NCBI GenBank assembly: GCA_903837135.1 | Contig: CAILTK010000072.1 | Coordinates: forward strand, 44,927 to 108,926 | Length of the DNA: 64,000 bases | Reading direction: 5' to 3' | Origin: an uncultured Caulobacterales bacterium | Lineage (GTDB): Bacteria > Pseudomonadota > Alphaproteobacteria > Caulobacterales > Caulobacteraceae | Shown here: one piece after another, positions 8,773 to 18,544 of the stretch | How positions within the stretch are numbered: the stretch's first letter is position 1 | Layout: each line of letters starts with the position of its first letter | Program-made: the position numbers and the translations under genes | The notes under the pieces: generated by a model | What the model was told of the DNA's origin: nothing | The model's database searches: none | The model's input: the letters and a program-made list of their open reading frames with translations, nothing else

Positions 8773-10524
8773 CTACCGCTTCTCGTACACCACCTCGCCG
8801 CGGAACAGGGTCATCTCGCAGACCATGTCCTTCACCGCCGCCGGGGCGACGGCGTAGGGGTTGCGGTCCCAGACGGCGATATCGGCCGACCGGCCGGGCT
8901 GCAGCGATCCGGTCCGGTCGCCGGCGCCGATCTGCGGCGCGGCCCAGGCGGTGTAGGATCGCAGAGCCGCGTGGGCGTCCACCGCCTCCGCCACGCCGAA
9001 CGGCGTCCTGCCCCAGGTCCCTTTCAGGGTCTCGCGGGCCATCGACGCCCACAGGCCGTAGCGCGCCGCGATCGGCGTGACCGGCGCGTCAGACCCGCCG
9101 GCCCAATGGACGCCGCGCGTCAGATAGGTGTGGAACGGATCGAGCCTGAGGCTTCGCTCTGGACCGAGCTTGCCGGCGTAGATGTCGCCGAGCCACCAGG
9201 TGAACTCGGCCTGGCTTTCGGGCACGCCCGAGCCATAACGCGCCTGCAGTTCGGCCATCACCGCGATCGCATGGTCGGTCGGGGTGTTGGCGTGGATGAT
9301 GCTGAGCATGGGCGCCGGACCGGGATGACCTTTCAGCGCCTCGGCGTAGCTGTCGACCACCCAGTCGATGGCGCGGTCCCCGATGGCGTGGGTGCCGACG
9401 CCGACGCCGGCGTCCACAAACAGCTTGACCTGGGCACGATAGATGGCCGGGTCGAGCTGGGGGTAGCCGTGGTTGCCGATGGCGACTTCGGTGCGGTCGT
9501 GATCCCAGTCCTGATACATCCAGGCGGTGGGCGCCGCGCCGCTGCCGTCCATGAAGATCTTGGCCCCGCACACGCGGAGGGCGGCGTCGTTCGGCAATCG
9601 GCCGACGTCGCTCTGGGCGGCGCCGATCACCGCCAGCACCTGGTGCGCGGCGGCGAGGGTCGGCGGGGTGGTGAACAGCACGCAGGTGTTGGCGCCGAGC
9701 CGCCCCTCCGCCGCCAGGCTGCGATAGGCGGCCCAGTCGTCCGCCGAGATCGACGGATCCTTGAAGCCGGTCATGCCCTCGGCGCGCAGCCGCGCGATCA
9801 TGTGGGTGATCGCCTGCCGCCTCTGATCCAGGCTCGGCGGCGGGATCAGCGACTCCACCGCGTCGGCGGCCCGCTCCTTCAGCACCCCGGCCGGGCGGCC
9901 AGTCGCGTCGCGCTCGATCGTGCCGGCCGGCGGATCCTTTGTCGCGGCGTCCACATGGCCGAGCCTGAGCGCGATGGAATTGCCCACGCCGTAGTGGCCG
10001 GTGGTGTTCTCGAGCCAGACCGGGTTGTCCGGCGCGACCCGGTCGAGGTCGGCGGCGGTCGGATAGCGATGTTCGAGGAGCTTGCCCTCGTCCCAGCCGG
10101 CGCCGACGATCCATTCGCCGGGCTTGGCCTTGGCCACCCGCGCCGCCACCGCGTCGGTGATGGCCGAGATCCGGTCGGCGCCGCTGAGGTCGATCCGGAA
10201 GAGGTCGATCATCCCGGTCTGCAGCAGGTGGGCGTGGGTGTCGATCAGCCCCGGCGTGGCCGTGCGGCCGTGCAGGTCGACGACCCTGGTCCCCGGCCCG
10301 ATCAGGCGGGCGACGGCGCGGTCCGAACCGACCTCCACGATACGTCCCGCGCGGATGGCCAGGGCCTCGGCGACGCTGTCCTTGGCGTCGACGGTGATGA
10401 CCACGCCATGCAGGAGCACCGCATCGGCCGGCGCGGGCGCCGCCTTCGCCGCCAGCGGCGCGGCGAGACCGATCAGGCCCGCGGCCACCCACGCCACAGC
10501 CATCCCACGCCACCGACGAGCCAT
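8773..10524 (-). CDS. Exported amidohydrolase, YtcJ-like (metal-dependent hydrolase)
   Basis: 583 residues from the ATG at 10524, which has an AGGGGGA ribosome site. A signal peptide covers about residues 1-30. The HxH metal motif is in TPGLIDTHAHLLQ. Further metal-site regions are the ITHMIARLRAEGMTGF segment, IHANTPTDHA and the late GGSDAPVTP (Asp), followed by the family's C-terminal WDRNPYAV region. YtcJ-type enzymes hydrolyse N-acyl or cyclic amide bonds and the substrate usually cannot be predicted. The gene is monocistronic and is separated from the convergent ThiE-like gene by the palindromic repeat. A periplasmic location is inferred from the signal peptide. Confidence 0.87.
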   Translation of the reverse strand: MARRWRGMAVAWVAAGLIGLAAPLAAKAAPAPADAVLLHGVVITVDAKDSVAEALAIRAGRIVEVGSDRAVARLIGPGTRVVDLHGRTATPGLIDTHAHLLQTGMIDLFRIDLSGADRISAITDAVAARVAKAKPGEWIVGAGWDEGKLLEHRYPTAADLDRVAPDNPVWLENTTGHYGVGNSIALRLGHVDAATKDPPAGTIERDATGRPAGVLKERAADAVESLIPPPSLDQRRQAITHMIARLRAEGMTGFKDPSISADDWAAYRSLAAEGRLGANTCVLFTTPPTLAAAHQVLAVIGAAQSDVGRLPNDAALRVCGAKIFMDGSGAAPTAWMYQDWDHDRTEVAIGNHGYPQLDPAIYRAQVKLFVDAGVGVGTHAIGDRAIDWVVDSYAEALKGHPGPAPMLSIIHANTPTDHAIAVMAELQARYGSGVPESQAEFTWWLGDIYAGKLGPERSLRLDPFHTYLTRGVHWAGGSDAPVTPIAARYGLWASMARETLKGTWGRTPFGVAEAVDAHAALRSYTAWAAPQIGAGDRTGSLQPGRSADIAVWDRNPYAVAPAAVKDMVCEMTLFRGEVVYEKR

Positions 10525-10655
10525 CGATATCCCCCTAAATCCCCGCCCATCGAAACTGGCGCCTTTCGCCGCGAAACGCCACGGCCCGGCGTTCAAACCG
10601 CTCGCCACGCGGCCATAACCTTGCCCCGGCGCCCCTCACACCCCATAACCCCGCG

Positions 10656-12041
10656 ATGACCGCAGCCCCTGAGCCGCAGGCGGGGAGCGCGCCGGAAAAG
10701 CGCCTCTTCATCAAGACCTACGGCTGCCAGATGAATGTCTACGATTCCGAGCGCATGGCCGACGTCCTGCGCCCGCTGGGGTATGGCGTGGTCGACAGCC
10801 CCGAGGGGGCGGACCTGGTGGTGCTCAACACCTGCCACATCCGCGAAAAGGCGGCCGAGAAGGTCTATTCCGAGATCGGACGCTTGAAGGAGCTGCGCGC
10901 CGAGGATCCGGCGTCGGCGGGCATGACCATCGCCGTGGCCGGCTGCGTCGCCCAGGCCGAGGGTCAGGAGCTGATGAACCGGGCTCCGGCGGTGGATTTC
11001 GTCATTGGCCCGCAGGCGTTCCACAAGCTGCCCGAGCTCGTGGCGCGGAACAGCCGCGTGCGGGGCGAACGCCTCTCGGCCGAGTTCGCGGCGGAGGAAA
11101 AGTTCGACGCCCTGGCCGGGCCGGCCGCGGCGCGCAAGGTCGCGGGCCCCGCCGCCTTTCTCACCGTGCAGGAGGGGTGCGACAAGTTCTGTACCTTCTG
11201 CGTGGTGCCCTATACGCGCGGCGCGGAGTTTTCGCGTCCCGCCGAGGCCATTCTGGCCGAGGCGCGCGCCCTGGCCGAGCAGGGCGTGCGCGAGGTCACC
11301 CTGCTCGGCCAGAACGTCAACGCCTACGACGGCGCGCCAGGCGGCCTCGCCGCTCTTGTGCGGGCCCTGGCGGCGGTCCCGGGCCTGGACCGGATCCGCT
11401 ACACCACCTCTCACCCGCGCGACATGGACGCCGCCCTGATCGCCGCCCACGGCGAGATCGAGGCCTTGATGCCCTATCTGCACCTGCCGGTGCAGTCCGG
11501 CTCGGACCGGGTGCTGAAGGCGATGAACAGGGCGCACACGGCCGAGCGCTATCTGCGCCTTGTCGAGCGGATTCGCGGCGCCCGCCCCGACATCGCCCTG
11601 TCCGGCGACTTCATCGTCGGCTTCCCCGGCGAAACCGACGCGGACTTCGACGCGACGCTCGAACTGGTGCGGCAGGTCCGCTACGCCTCGGCCTTCTCGT
11701 TCAAATACTCCCGCCGCCCCGGCACACCGGCGGCCGTCATGGCCGATCAGGTCGAGGAGACGGTGAAGGCCGAGCGGCTGGCGCGACTGCAGGCGCTGCT
11801 CGAAGAACAGCGGCAGAGCTTCAACGCCGCCGTGGTCGGCCGCACGCTTCCGGTGCTGTTCGAGCGCAAGGGGCGCTACGCCGGACAGGTCGTCGGCCGC
11901 ACGCCCTATCTGCAGGGGATTTTCACCGAAGGCCCAGACACCCTGATCGGCCAGATCGCCGCCGTCGAGATCACCGCCACGGGGCCGAACAGCCTGTCCG
12001 GGCGTCTGGCCGCCGCCGACGCCGCGCTGGAGCCCGCTTGA
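10656..12041 (+). CDS. miaB: tRNA-2-methylthio-N6-dimethylallyladenosine synthase
   Basis: 461 residues. The N-terminal UPF0004 domain has the three auxiliary-cluster cysteines C24 (YGCQMN), C60 (NTCHIREKA) and C97 (AGCVAQ). The radical-SAM motif CDKFCTFC supplies C175, C179 and C182. A TRAM domain lies at the C terminus (roughly 390-450). MiaB adds the methylthio group to i6A37 of tRNAs reading UNN codons. It heads the conserved miaB-phoH-ybeY-corC-lnt cluster; its stop overlaps the phoH start. All catalytic residues are present and nothing is unusual. Confidence 0.97.
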   Translation: MTAAPEPQAGSAPEKRLFIKTYGCQMNVYDSERMADVLRPLGYGVVDSPEGADLVVLNTCHIREKAAEKVYSEIGRLKELRAEDPASAGMTIAVAGCVAQAEGQELMNRAPAVDFVIGPQAFHKLPELVARNSRVRGERLSAEFAAEEKFDALAGPAAARKVAGPAAFLTVQEGCDKFCTFCVVPYTRGAEFSRPAEAILAEARALAEQGVREVTLLGQNVNAYDGAPGGLAALVRALAAVPGLDRIRYTTSHPRDMDAALIAAHGEIEALMPYLHLPVQSGSDRVLKAMNRAHTAERYLRLVERIRGARPDIALSGDFIVGFPGETDADFDATLELVRQVRYASAFSFKYSRRPGTPAAVMADQVEETVKAERLARLQALLEEQRQSFNAAVVGRTLPVLFERKGRYAGQVVGRTPYLQGIFTEGPDTLIGQIAAVEITATGPNSLSGRLAAADAALEPA

Positions 12042-13018
12042 GCCGCGGCCCTGAACCGACTCCCCCCCGCGCCCAGAGCGAGGCCTTCGTCGCCTTGCCC
12101 GACGACGCCGTGCGGGCGATCGCCGGACCGCACGGCCGCCACGCCGCCCTGATCGAGAACGCCTTCGACGTCCATGTGGAGACCCCCGGCGGCGGGGTGC
12201 AGTTGAAGGGGCCGCCGGGCCGGCGCGCGCCGGCGCACCGCGCCGTCGAGCTCATCGCGGCCCGCGTGGCCCTCGGCGCCGAGGTGGACGAGAGCGACGT
12301 GCGCGCCGCCATCGCCGCCGCCCGCGCCCCCGCCACCGGCGAGGCCCAGGCCGCGCCCCTGCCGCTCGGCCGGCGCGGCGTGGTCGCCCCCAAGACCGGC
12401 GCCCAGGGCCGCTATCTTGAGGCCCTGCGCACCCATCCCTTGGTGTTCGGCGTGGGGCCGGCCGGCACCGGCAAGACCTTCCTGGCGGTGGCCCACGGCG
12501 CCTCCATGCTGATGCGCGGCGAGGTCGACCGGCTGGTGGTGACCCGGCCGGCGGTCGAGGCCGGCGAGCGGCTGGGCTTCCTGCCGGGCGATCTCAACGA
12601 GAAGGTCGATCCGTATCTGGCGCCGATCTGGGAGGCGCTGAACGATCTGATGGGCGGCGAGCAGGTGCGCCGGCGCCGCGACCGGGGCGAGATCGAAGTG
12701 GCGCCGATCGCCTTCATGCGCGGCCGCACCCTGAGCCACGCCTTCGTCATCCTCGACGAGGCGCAGAACACCACGCGGCTGCAGATGAAGATGGTGCTGA
12801 CCCGGCTCGGCGAAGGCGCCCGCATGGCGGTGACCGGCGATCCGAGCCAGGTCGACCTCGTCAACCGCTCCGACAGCGGCCTGTCGCACGCCGTCTCCAT
12901 CCTCGATGGCGTCGAGGGCGTCGCGATCTCGCGCTTCACCGCCTCGGACGTGGTCCGCCACCCCTTGGTCGAGCGGATCGTCAAGGCCTACGACGCCGAC
13001 GCGGCCGGACGGCCGTGA
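12038..13018 (+). CDS. phoH: PhoH family ATPase
   Basis: The frame is open well upstream, but the start is placed at the TTG of the TTGA overlap with miaB (12038), giving 326 residues, the usual PhoH length. The P-loop GPAGTGKT lies near residue 142 and Walker B is in [13 protein letters not shown]-motif-like [13 protein letters not shown] segment (VTGDPSQVD) and a C-terminal [12 protein letters not shown] stretch complete the family pattern. PhoH-like ATPases are cytosolic and associated with RNA metabolism and ribosome quality. Their position beside ybeY is conserved across bacteria. The non-ATG start is my choice from the overlap and a GGAG upstream. Confidence 0.93.
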   Translation: MSRGPEPTPPRAQSEAFVALPDDAVRAIAGPHGRHAALIENAFDVHVETPGGGVQLKGPPGRRAPAHRAVELIAARVALGAEVDESDVRAAIAAARAPATGEAQAAPLPLGRRGVVAPKTGAQGRYLEALRTHPLVFGVGPAGTGKTFLAVAHGASMLMRGEVDRLVVTRPAVEAGERLGFLPGDLNEKVDPYLAPIWEALNDLMGGEQVRRRRDRGEIEVAPIAFMRGRTLSHAFVILDEAQNTTRLQMKMVLTRLGEGARMAVTGDPSQVDLVNRSDSGLSHAVSILDGVEGVAISRFTASDVVRHPLVERIVKAYDADAAGRP

Positions 13019-13620
13019 CCATAGAACTCGTGACCATAGAAATGGAGGTCGAGGACGACGCGTGGACCAACGCGCTGCCGGACTGCATCGCGATCGTGGA
13101 GCACGCGGCGGCGGAAGCTTTGTCCTCTCCCCCCTTGAGGGGGAGAGGGAAGGGAGAGGGGGGTGAAGGCGCGACGCCGAAAGGCTTGTACCCCAGGGAC
13201 GGCCGCCTGACTTCGGCCGCACCCCCTACCCCCTCCCCTCAAGGGGGAGGGGGTATCTCAATCCTCCTCACCGACGACGCGTCGATCCGCGAGCTCAACG
13301 CCGACTTCCGCGGCAAGGACACGCCGACCAACGTGCTGTCCTTCCCCGCCGCCGCGAGCGCCCGGCCGCATCTGGGCGACATCGCCCTGGCCTACGGCGT
13401 CTGCGCGCGCGAGGCCGAGGCTCAGCAAAAGCCCCTTGCGCACCATCTGATGCATTTGACCGTGCACGGCGTGCTGCATCTGCTAGGCTACGATCACGAA
13501 TCCGACGCCGAGGCTGAGGCGATGGAGGGGGTCGAGCGCGCGATCCTGTCCAAGCTCGGCGTTCCCGATCCTTATGCGCCCCCCGGCGATGGGGTCACCG
13601 AGGCGAATGCCCAGCTCTGA
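13015..13620 (+). CDS. ybeY: Endoribonuclease YbeY with an in-frame palindromic insertion
   Basis: 201 residues, about 40-45 more than a normal YbeY. The extra length is explained by a palindromic repeat filling codons 37-80 (see 13123-13254). The zinc motif HxxxHxxxxxH is intact (H151, H155, H161 in [11 protein letters not shown]), as is the [15 protein letters not shown] core. YbeY is a metal-dependent RNase acting in 16S rRNA 3' maturation and 70S quality control. The start GTG at 13015 overlaps the phoH stop. A 15-bp tandem repeat (GTGACCATAGAA twice) creates alternative starts at 13030 (GTG) and 13042 (ATG). The frame is uninterrupted, so the gene is judged functional, with the insert probably looping out. 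Confidence 0.93.
   Translation: MTIELVTIEMEVEDDAWTNALPDCIAIVEHAAAEALSSPPLRGRGKGEGGEGATPKGLYPRDGRLTSAAPPTPSPQGGGGISILLTDDASIRELNADFRGKDTPTNVLSFPAAASARPHLGDIALAYGVCAREAEAQQKPLAHHLMHLTVHGVLHLLGYDHESDAEAEAMEGVERAILSKLGVPDPYAPPGDGVTEANAQL
13123..13254. repeat. Palindromic element inserted in frame inside ybeY
   Basis: About 132 bp (44 codons, no stop) of sequence unlike any YbeY. It opens with a perfect hairpin (CCTCTCCCCC at 13124-13133, loop CTTGA, complement at 13139-13148). It closes with a second hairpin (CCCCCTCCCC at 13229-13238, loop TCAAG, complement at 13244-13253). Between them lies a further CGGCCG-type hairpin (13201-13219). The encoded peptide is Gly/Pro/Arg-rich ([13 protein letters not shown] ... 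[10 protein letters not shown]). The layout recalls Rickettsia palindromic elements inserted into genes. The CCCCCTCAAGGGGG-type repeat is common between genes in alphaproteobacteria. Confidence 0.88.
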
Positions 13621-14578
13621 CGGCCGAAGTCCCGACACGCTCCCGCCCGCGATCCCCTCGCGGCGGCGAGGGCGGAGACGCTCGGTCGCGCGACGGCTGT
13701 TCAGCCTGTGGTTCGGCGAGCGGCCGCGCCACGCCAATGGTGGGATCGGCCACGACGGCGAACCGACCGAGGATCCCGTCGCCGCCGAGATCGCCGATCA
13801 GGCCGAGGTCTTCGCCACCCTGCGCGTCTCCGACGTGGCCACGCCGCGCGCAGACATCCAGGCGCTGGAGGTCTCCACCCCCCTGTCCGAGGTCGTGCAG
13901 CGGTTCCTGGAGAACGAGCACTCGCGCATGCCGATCTATCGCGAGACCCTCGACGACCCCCTGGGCGTGGTTCACATCAAGGATCTGTTCAAGTTCATCA
14001 CCCCGACCGCCGCCGAGCCCGAACGGGCGCCGCGGGCCTCGTGGAAGGACCCGGTGCTGCACCGGCTGCGCCGCGACGTGCTGATCGTGCCGCCGTCCAT
14101 GCGCGCCTCGGACCTGCTGGTGAAGATGCGCGCCCAGCGCATCCACATGGCCATGGTGATCGACGAGTACGGCGGCGTCGACGGCGTGGTGACGCTGGAG
14201 GATCTGGTCGAGGCGGTGGTCGGCGAGATCGACGACGAACACGACGAACACACCGCCGCCCTGGTCAGCCGTCCCGGCGGGGTGATCGAGGCCGACGCAC
14301 GGGCCTCGCTCGAAGAGGTCGAGAAGCGGCTTGGCGCGGCCCTGGCGCCCGAGGATCTCGAGGAAGAGGTCGATACGGTGGCGGGCCTGGTGACCACCCT
14401 GGCCGGACGGGTGCCGCAGCGGGGCGAGGTGATCGTGAGCCCCGCCGGCTTCGAGTTCGAGGTGATGGAGGCCGATCCGCGCCGCATCCGCCGCCTGCGC
14501 ATCCGCCCGCCCCGTACGCCGGGCGCGCCGGGGGACGAGGCGGCCAAACCCCCGCTGACGGACGAAGACGCCGCGTGA
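13607..14578 (+). CDS. CBS-domain transporter-associated protein (CorC/TlyC family)
   Basis: 323 residues from the ATG at 13607, which lies inside the end of ybeY (14-bp overlap) with a GAGG about seven bases upstream. An ATG at 13574 is also in frame. After a basic N terminus come a CBS pair (roughly 65-195, including the HIKDLFKF and [26 protein letters not shown] segments) and a C-terminal CorC_HlyC domain (roughly 210-300). No membrane segments are seen, so this is the cytosolic CorC-like form rather than the membrane form. The family is linked to Mg2+/Co2+ homeostasis. Its place between ybeY and lnt is conserved. The substrate is inferred only. Confidence 0.9.
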   Translation: MPSSDGRSPDTLPPAIPSRRRGRRRSVARRLFSLWFGERPRHANGGIGHDGEPTEDPVAAEIADQAEVFATLRVSDVATPRADIQALEVSTPLSEVVQRFLENEHSRMPIYRETLDDPLGVVHIKDLFKFITPTAAEPERAPRASWKDPVLHRLRRDVLIVPPSMRASDLLVKMRAQRIHMAMVIDEYGGVDGVVTLEDLVEAVVGEIDDEHDEHTAALVSRPGGVIEADARASLEEVEKRLGAALAPEDLEEEVDTVAGLVTTLAGRVPQRGEVIVSPAGFEFEVMEADPRRIRRLRIRPPRTPGAPGDEAAKPPLTDEDAA

Positions 14579-16167
14579 GCGAGCATCCGCTGCTGAGAAA
14601 AACCGGTCGCTGGCTCACCCTGGGGCTGGCGCTCGGCGCCGGTCTGTCCGCAGCCGCGGCGCATCCGCCGTTCGGCCTGCTCCCGGGCCTTCTGGGTTTC
14701 GGCCTGCTTCTGCATCTGCTCGACCGCGCCGATCCCGCAAAGCCGCTGAGGTCGGCGTTCTGGCGCGGCTGGCTGGCTGGATCGGCCTATTTCCTGGTCT
14801 CGACCTGGTGGGTCGGCGAGGCCTTCCTGGTCGATGTCGCCGAGCACGGCTGGCAGGCGCCCTTCGCCATCGGCTTCCTGGCCTGCGGGCTCGGCCTGCT
14901 GTGGGGCGCGGCGGGGCTGACCTACCGGCTGATCGCCCCCCGCCACGCCGGCCGGGTGCTGACCTTCGCCGCCGTGTTCGCGGTGTTCGAGTGGCTGCGC
15001 GGCCATATGCTGAGCGGCTTCCCGTGGGACCTGCCGGGCGAGGCCTGGCGCGCCGGCGGCTGGGTCAGCCAGGCGGCGTCGGTGTTCGGCGCCTATGGCC
15101 TGAGCCTGATCACCCTGGCCATGGCCGCCGCGGCCGGGATCTGGGGCGGGTCCGACAGCCGTCGCGCCAAGGCGGCCGCGAGCGGTCTGGCGATTCTGGC
15201 GCTGGTGGTCCTTGGCGGCGGCGGCGCGCTGAGGCTCGCCGCCCCGACGCGGTTCACGCCGGTGCGCGTGCGTGTGGTTCAGGCGGATATCGAACAGGCC
15301 GACAAGTGGACGCCCGAGGCCTTCCGCTCGATCTTCGACGCCTACACCGGCCTGACCGCCCAGCCACCGGCCACCGGCGGTGTTCCGCAGGTGGTGCTGT
15401 GGCCCGAGGGCGCGATTCCGGCCGACAGCGCGGTCTTCCTGGCCGAGGGGACCTGGACCCACGACGCTCTGATGGCGGCGCTGAAGCCGGGGCAGATCCT
15501 GATCATGGGCGCCGCGCGCTCCGATGGAGTCGGTGCGGACCAGCGCTTCTTCAACGCCGCCCTGGCCCTACGGCGCGACGCGGGCGGGCTGACGCCGCTG
15601 GCGATCTACGACAAGCACCATCTGGTGCCGTTCGGCGAATACATGCCGATGGACAGCCTGATGGGCGCGATCGGCTTCAAGGCCCTGGTGCACGTGGGCG
15701 ACGGCTTCACCGCCGGTCCCAGGCCCGCGCCGATCCTCCCGCCCGGCCTGCCGGCGCTGCAGGTGCTGATCTGCTACGAGAGCCTGTTCCCGGCCTTCGT
15801 CGCCGGCGACAAGCCGCGGCCCGCCTGGATCGCCAACCTGTCGAACGACGCCTGGTTCGGAAAGACCTCGGGCCCCTGGCAGCACCTGAACCTGGCCAGC
15901 TACCGCGCCATCGAGGAGGGGCTGCCGATGGTGCGTGCGACGCCGACCGGGGTGTCGGCGATGATCGACGCCTATGGCCGGCCCCTGCGGCGCCTGGGCC
16001 AGGGCGCCCGCGGCGTGATCGACGCCGACCTGCCCACCGCCATCGCCTCCCCGCCCTATCGCACCCTGCGCGACTGGCCGTTCTGGATCGCCGTCGGGCT
16101 GATCCTGGCCGGCTCGACGCGGTGGGTGAGGCTCAGTCCAGCGCCCGCGCCTCTTCGGGCAGCATGA
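14575..16167 (+). CDS. lnt: Apolipoprotein N-acyltransferase
   Basis: 530 residues from the GTG at 14575, overlapping the previous stop. The N-terminal half holds five to six hydrophobic segments. The C-terminal nitrilase-type domain carries the catalytic triad Glu in LWPEGAIP (near 277), Lys in [12 protein letters not shown] (near 346) and Cys in ICYESLFP (near 400). A final hydrophobic segment ends the protein. Lnt acylates the N terminus of diacylated lipoproteins in the inner membrane, the last step of lipoprotein maturation. The last 35 bases overlap the 3' end of the convergent Trm112-like gene. Confidence 0.97.
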   Translation: MSEHPLLRKTGRWLTLGLALGAGLSAAAAHPPFGLLPGLLGFGLLLHLLDRADPAKPLRSAFWRGWLAGSAYFLVSTWWVGEAFLVDVAEHGWQAPFAIGFLACGLGLLWGAAGLTYRLIAPRHAGRVLTFAAVFAVFEWLRGHMLSGFPWDLPGEAWRAGGWVSQAASVFGAYGLSLITLAMAAAAGIWGGSDSRRAKAAASGLAILALVVLGGGGALRLAAPTRFTPVRVRVVQADIEQADKWTPEAFRSIFDAYTGLTAQPPATGGVPQVVLWPEGAIPADSAVFLAEGTWTHDALMAALKPGQILIMGAARSDGVGADQRFFNAALALRRDAGGLTPLAIYDKHHLVPFGEYMPMDSLMGAIGFKALVHVGDGFTAGPRPAPILPPGLPALQVLICYESLFPAFVAGDKPRPAWIANLSNDAWFGKTSGPWQHLNLASYRAIEEGLPMVRATPTGVSAMIDAYGRPLRRLGQGARGVIDADLPTAIASPPYRTLRDWPFWIAVGLILAGSTRWVRLSPAPAPLRAA

Positions 16168-16354
16168 TCGGGGCGCCGTTGCGGATCGGATAGGCGAGGC
16201 CGGCGCCGCGGCTGATCAGCTCCTGGCGCTCGCGGTCGTACTCGAGCGCGCCGTGGGTGATCGGGCAGACCAGCACTTCCAACAGGCGCGGATCGACCGC
16301 CTGATCGAAATGGGCGTCGAAATCGAAATCGTCAGCGGGGGGCTTGTCGCTCAT
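16133..16354 (-). CDS. Trm112 family protein (YcaR-like)
   Basis: 73 residues. The core [47 protein letters not shown] (residues 24-70) matches the Trm112/YcaR fold, with a single Cys instead of the four of zinc-binding forms. Such proteins act as small partners or activators of methyltransferases and other enzymes. The acidic N terminus ([11 protein letters not shown]) is common in alphaproteobacterial members. The gene heads or joins the minus-strand run that follows, 32 bp from the LON-domain gene, and its 3' end overlaps lnt. Confidence 0.88.
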   Translation of the reverse strand: MSDKPPADDFDFDAHFDQAVDPRLLEVLVCPITHGALEYDRERQELISRGAGLAYPIRNGAPIMLPEEARALD

Positions 16355-16386
16355 GGGACACTCTTAACCCAACGACAGAGGCCCAG

Positions 16387-17052
16387 CTACTGCAGCGGGC
16401 GGGGCGAGCGGTCGTCGTCCTCGTCACGGCGGCCGGCCTCGTCGATCTGCAGCAGAGCACTGAGCGCGGTCATCCGGTCCGTCAGGGTGCGCGCCTCGAC
16501 CAGCGCCTGCTTCTCGGCCACTTCGAACGGCAGGGCCATGCACAGGCTGGTGATCAGGGCGTCGGCGGGCGCCTCGCGCGCGGCCTCCCATTCGATGTCC
16601 ATTCCGCGACGATGCAGAAAAGCCTTCAGCGACTCCAGCAGGAGGTCGCGCTCGAACGGAATGTCCTCGGGCGGCTGCAGGTCGACGGCGTAAAGGTCGT
16701 AGTCGGCGCGCACCTGCCGATAGGGCGCGGGCGAGGACAGCTCCTGGCCCAGGGTGAAGCGGCACACGCCCGACAGGGTGATCAGATAGCGGCCGTCCTG
16801 GGTCTCGGCGAAGCTGGTCACCCGCCCGGCGCAGCCGACCCGGGCCAGCGGCGGATGGGCGCGGTCGCCCCCCAGGGTCTGCACCATGCCGATGATCCGG
16901 TCGCCCGCCATGACGTCGTCGATCATGTTGAGATAGCGCGGCTCGAAGATGTTGAGCGGCAGCCGGCCCCTCGGCAGCAGAACCGCGGCGTCCAGCGGGA
17001 ACACCGGGATCAGCTGCGGCAGCTCGTCGGTGCGGATGTAGCCCTGAGCCAC
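16387..17052 (-). CDS. LON peptidase substrate-binding (N-terminal) domain protein
   Basis: 221 residues from a GTG at 17052. The segment LPQLIPVFPLDAAVLLPRGRLPLNIFEPRYLNMIDDVM (about 12-50) is the signature of the ATP-dependent Lon N-terminal domain. No ATPase or Ser-Lys protease part is present. Such stand-alone LON-domain proteins are widespread in alphaproteobacteria next to thioredoxin, as here (11-bp gap). Their role is not established; substrate binding or a chaperone-related role is presumed. The C terminus is acidic and arginine-rich. Confidence 0.92.
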   Translation of the reverse strand: MAQGYIRTDELPQLIPVFPLDAAVLLPRGRLPLNIFEPRYLNMIDDVMAGDRIIGMVQTLGGDRAHPPLARVGCAGRVTSFAETQDGRYLITLSGVCRFTLGQELSSPAPYRQVRADYDLYAVDLQPPEDIPFERDLLLESLKAFLHRRGMDIEWEAAREAPADALITSLCMALPFEVAEKQALVEARTLTDRMTALSALLQIDEAGRRDEDDDRSPRPLQ

Positions 17053-17063
17053 GGAACCGGCCC

Positions 17064-17984
17064 TTATGCGAACAGCAGCGAGGATAACCTGCGGCGACCG
17101 TTGCGCGCCACCTCTGATCCGGGGCCCGCGGCCTCGAGCACGATCAGCAACTGCTTGCGGGCCGCCTCGTCGTTCCAGGCCCGGTCGCGCTCGATGATGG
17201 TGAGGAGGTGGTCGACGGCGCCCTGCAGGTCGCCGCGGCCGGCGAGCCGTTTGGCGAGTTCGAGCCGGGCCTCGTGGTCGTCGGGGTCGGCGGCGAGACG
17301 GGCGGTGAGCGGAGCCGTATCCCCCTCGGCCTGCTCGGCAAGCTTAAGGGCCGCGCGCACTGCGGAAAGGTCGGGGTCCTTGGCGTCGGCCGGGGCCATG
17401 GCCGCCACCTCGCGGGCGCGCTCGGCGTCGCCGCCGTTGAGGTAGCAGCGGGCCAGGCCGGCGATGGCCTTCACGTTCTCGGGCTCGAGCTGCAGGGCCT
17501 GGGCGTAGGCCTGGGCCGCGCCGCCGGTGTCGCCGGCGGCCAGGGTCTCGGCCGCCAGCGCCAGCAGGCCGTCGAGGTCGCTGGGGCCGGCCGGACCGGC
17601 GAGCTCGTCGATGAAGGCCTTCACCTGGCTGTCAGGCAGGGCGCCCTGGAAGCCCTGGAACGCCTTGCCCTGGTCGACCACGAACACCGCCGGGATCGAC
17701 TGCACGCGGAATTGCTGGGCGATGCCCGGGTTCTCGTCGATGTTGACCTTGGCCAGCCGCACCGCGCCCTTGCGGGCGGTCACGGCCTTCTCCAGCGACG
17801 GCGTCAGCTGACGGCACGGGCCGCACCAGGGGGCCCACAGGTCGATCACGACCGGCCGGGCCTGGCTCTCCTCAATCACCTCTTTCATGAACGAGGCGTC
17901 GGTCACGTCCACGATGTCGCCCGGCGCGCCGGCCGGGGCCTTGTCGGCGGGTTTGGGGGTGGGCGTCAGGCCGATCAGCGCCAT
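17064..17984 (-). CDS. cnoX: Thioredoxin domain protein with TPR-like C terminus (CnoX/YbbN type)
   Basis: 306 residues. A thioredoxin domain (about 22-130) has the active site WCGPC (W53, C54, C57), followed by TPR-like repeats and a C-terminal helical bundle (about 140-305). This is the architecture of CnoX/YbbN, which protects and hands over substrates to GroEL or DnaK under oxidative stress. E. coli YbbN has lost the redox-active first Cys, whereas the Caulobacter form keeps WCGPC and has thiol-oxidoreductase activity. This protein therefore should be redox active. The neighbouring LON-domain gene is downstream on the same strand. Strong assignment. Confidence 0.93.
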   Translation of the reverse strand: MALIGLTPTPKPADKAPAGAPGDIVDVTDASFMKEVIEESQARPVVIDLWAPWCGPCRQLTPSLEKAVTARKGAVRLAKVNIDENPGIAQQFRVQSIPAVFVVDQGKAFQGFQGALPDSQVKAFIDELAGPAGPSDLDGLLALAAETLAAGDTGGAAQAYAQALQLEPENVKAIAGLARCYLNGGDAERAREVAAMAPADAKDPDLSAVRAALKLAEQAEGDTAPLTARLAADPDDHEARLELAKRLAGRGDLQGAVDHLLTIIERDRAWNDEAARKQLLIVLEAAGPGSEVARNGRRRLSSLLFA

Positions 17985-18045
17985 GGAGTCCTCCGTTGCA
18001 GGCCCTAGATGGTCGCGCCGGGCGGCCGCTGCAATCCGCTAACGC

Positions 18046-18543
18046 TCAGTCGGTGGTGAAGTCGATCACCAGCGGCTCAACGCCGAGCGCGGCGAGGAAG
18101 GCCAGGAAACCCTCGCGAGGGACGGCGGTGGTAGCGTCGTTCGACAGCGGATGGAAGTTGAGCGTCTCGTGCGCGATCAGCGCCGCGTCGAGCACGAAGC
18201 GGACCTTATGCTCGGGGTCGTTGATCAGGGCGAAGGCGGTGACCGAGCCCGGGGTCACGCCGAGGGCCTCGTAAAGCCGCTCGGGTGAGCCGAACGACAA
18301 CCGGGCCGAGCCGATCCGCGCCGGAAGGGACTTCAGGTCGATGCGGGTCTCGCCGAGGGCCGAGACCAGCCAGAGCTGGCCCTTGGCGTCCTTCAGGAAC
18401 AGGTTCTTGGTGTGGCCGCCCGGCAGGGCCGCCTTGATCTCGTGGCCCTCGTCGACCCGGAACACCCGGGCGTGCCGATGGGTCCGGTGCGCGATCCCGT
18501 GCGCGTCGAGGAAAGCGAACAGGTCGGCTTCGGTCGCGGGCAT
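18046..18543 (-). CDS. Prolyl-tRNA editing protein (YbaK/ProXp-ala family)
   Basis: 165 residues of the single-domain YbaK/EbsC fold. The motifs [11 protein letters not shown], the Lys-containing [17 protein letters not shown] and [15 protein letters not shown] (about 95-110) match the ProXp-ala (PrdX) subgroup, which hydrolyses Ala-tRNAPro in trans. Caulobacter has a studied homologue. The gene is packed against the HIT gene (1-bp gap), so the two are co-transcribed. The subgroup choice rests on the [11 protein letters not shown] signature and is likely but not certain. Confidence 0.87.
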   Translation of the reverse strand: MPATEADLFAFLDAHGIAHRTHRHARVFRVDEGHEIKAALPGGHTKNLFLKDAKGQLWLVSALGETRIDLKSLPARIGSARLSFGSPERLYEALGVTPGSVTAFALINDPEHKVRFVLDAALIAHETLNFHPLSNDATTAVPREGFLAFLAALGVEPLVIDFTTD

Positions 18544-18544
18544 T

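Noticed and set aside
8749..10659. A 636-codon plus-strand frame opposite the amidohydrolase
   Set aside because: Antisense shadow; the minus-strand protein has a signal peptide, metal motifs and a good ribosome site.
11177..12037. A 287-codon N-terminal extension of PhoH
   Set aside because: This part is out of frame with miaB and Arg-rich. The normal PhoH start fits the TTGA overlap at 12038.
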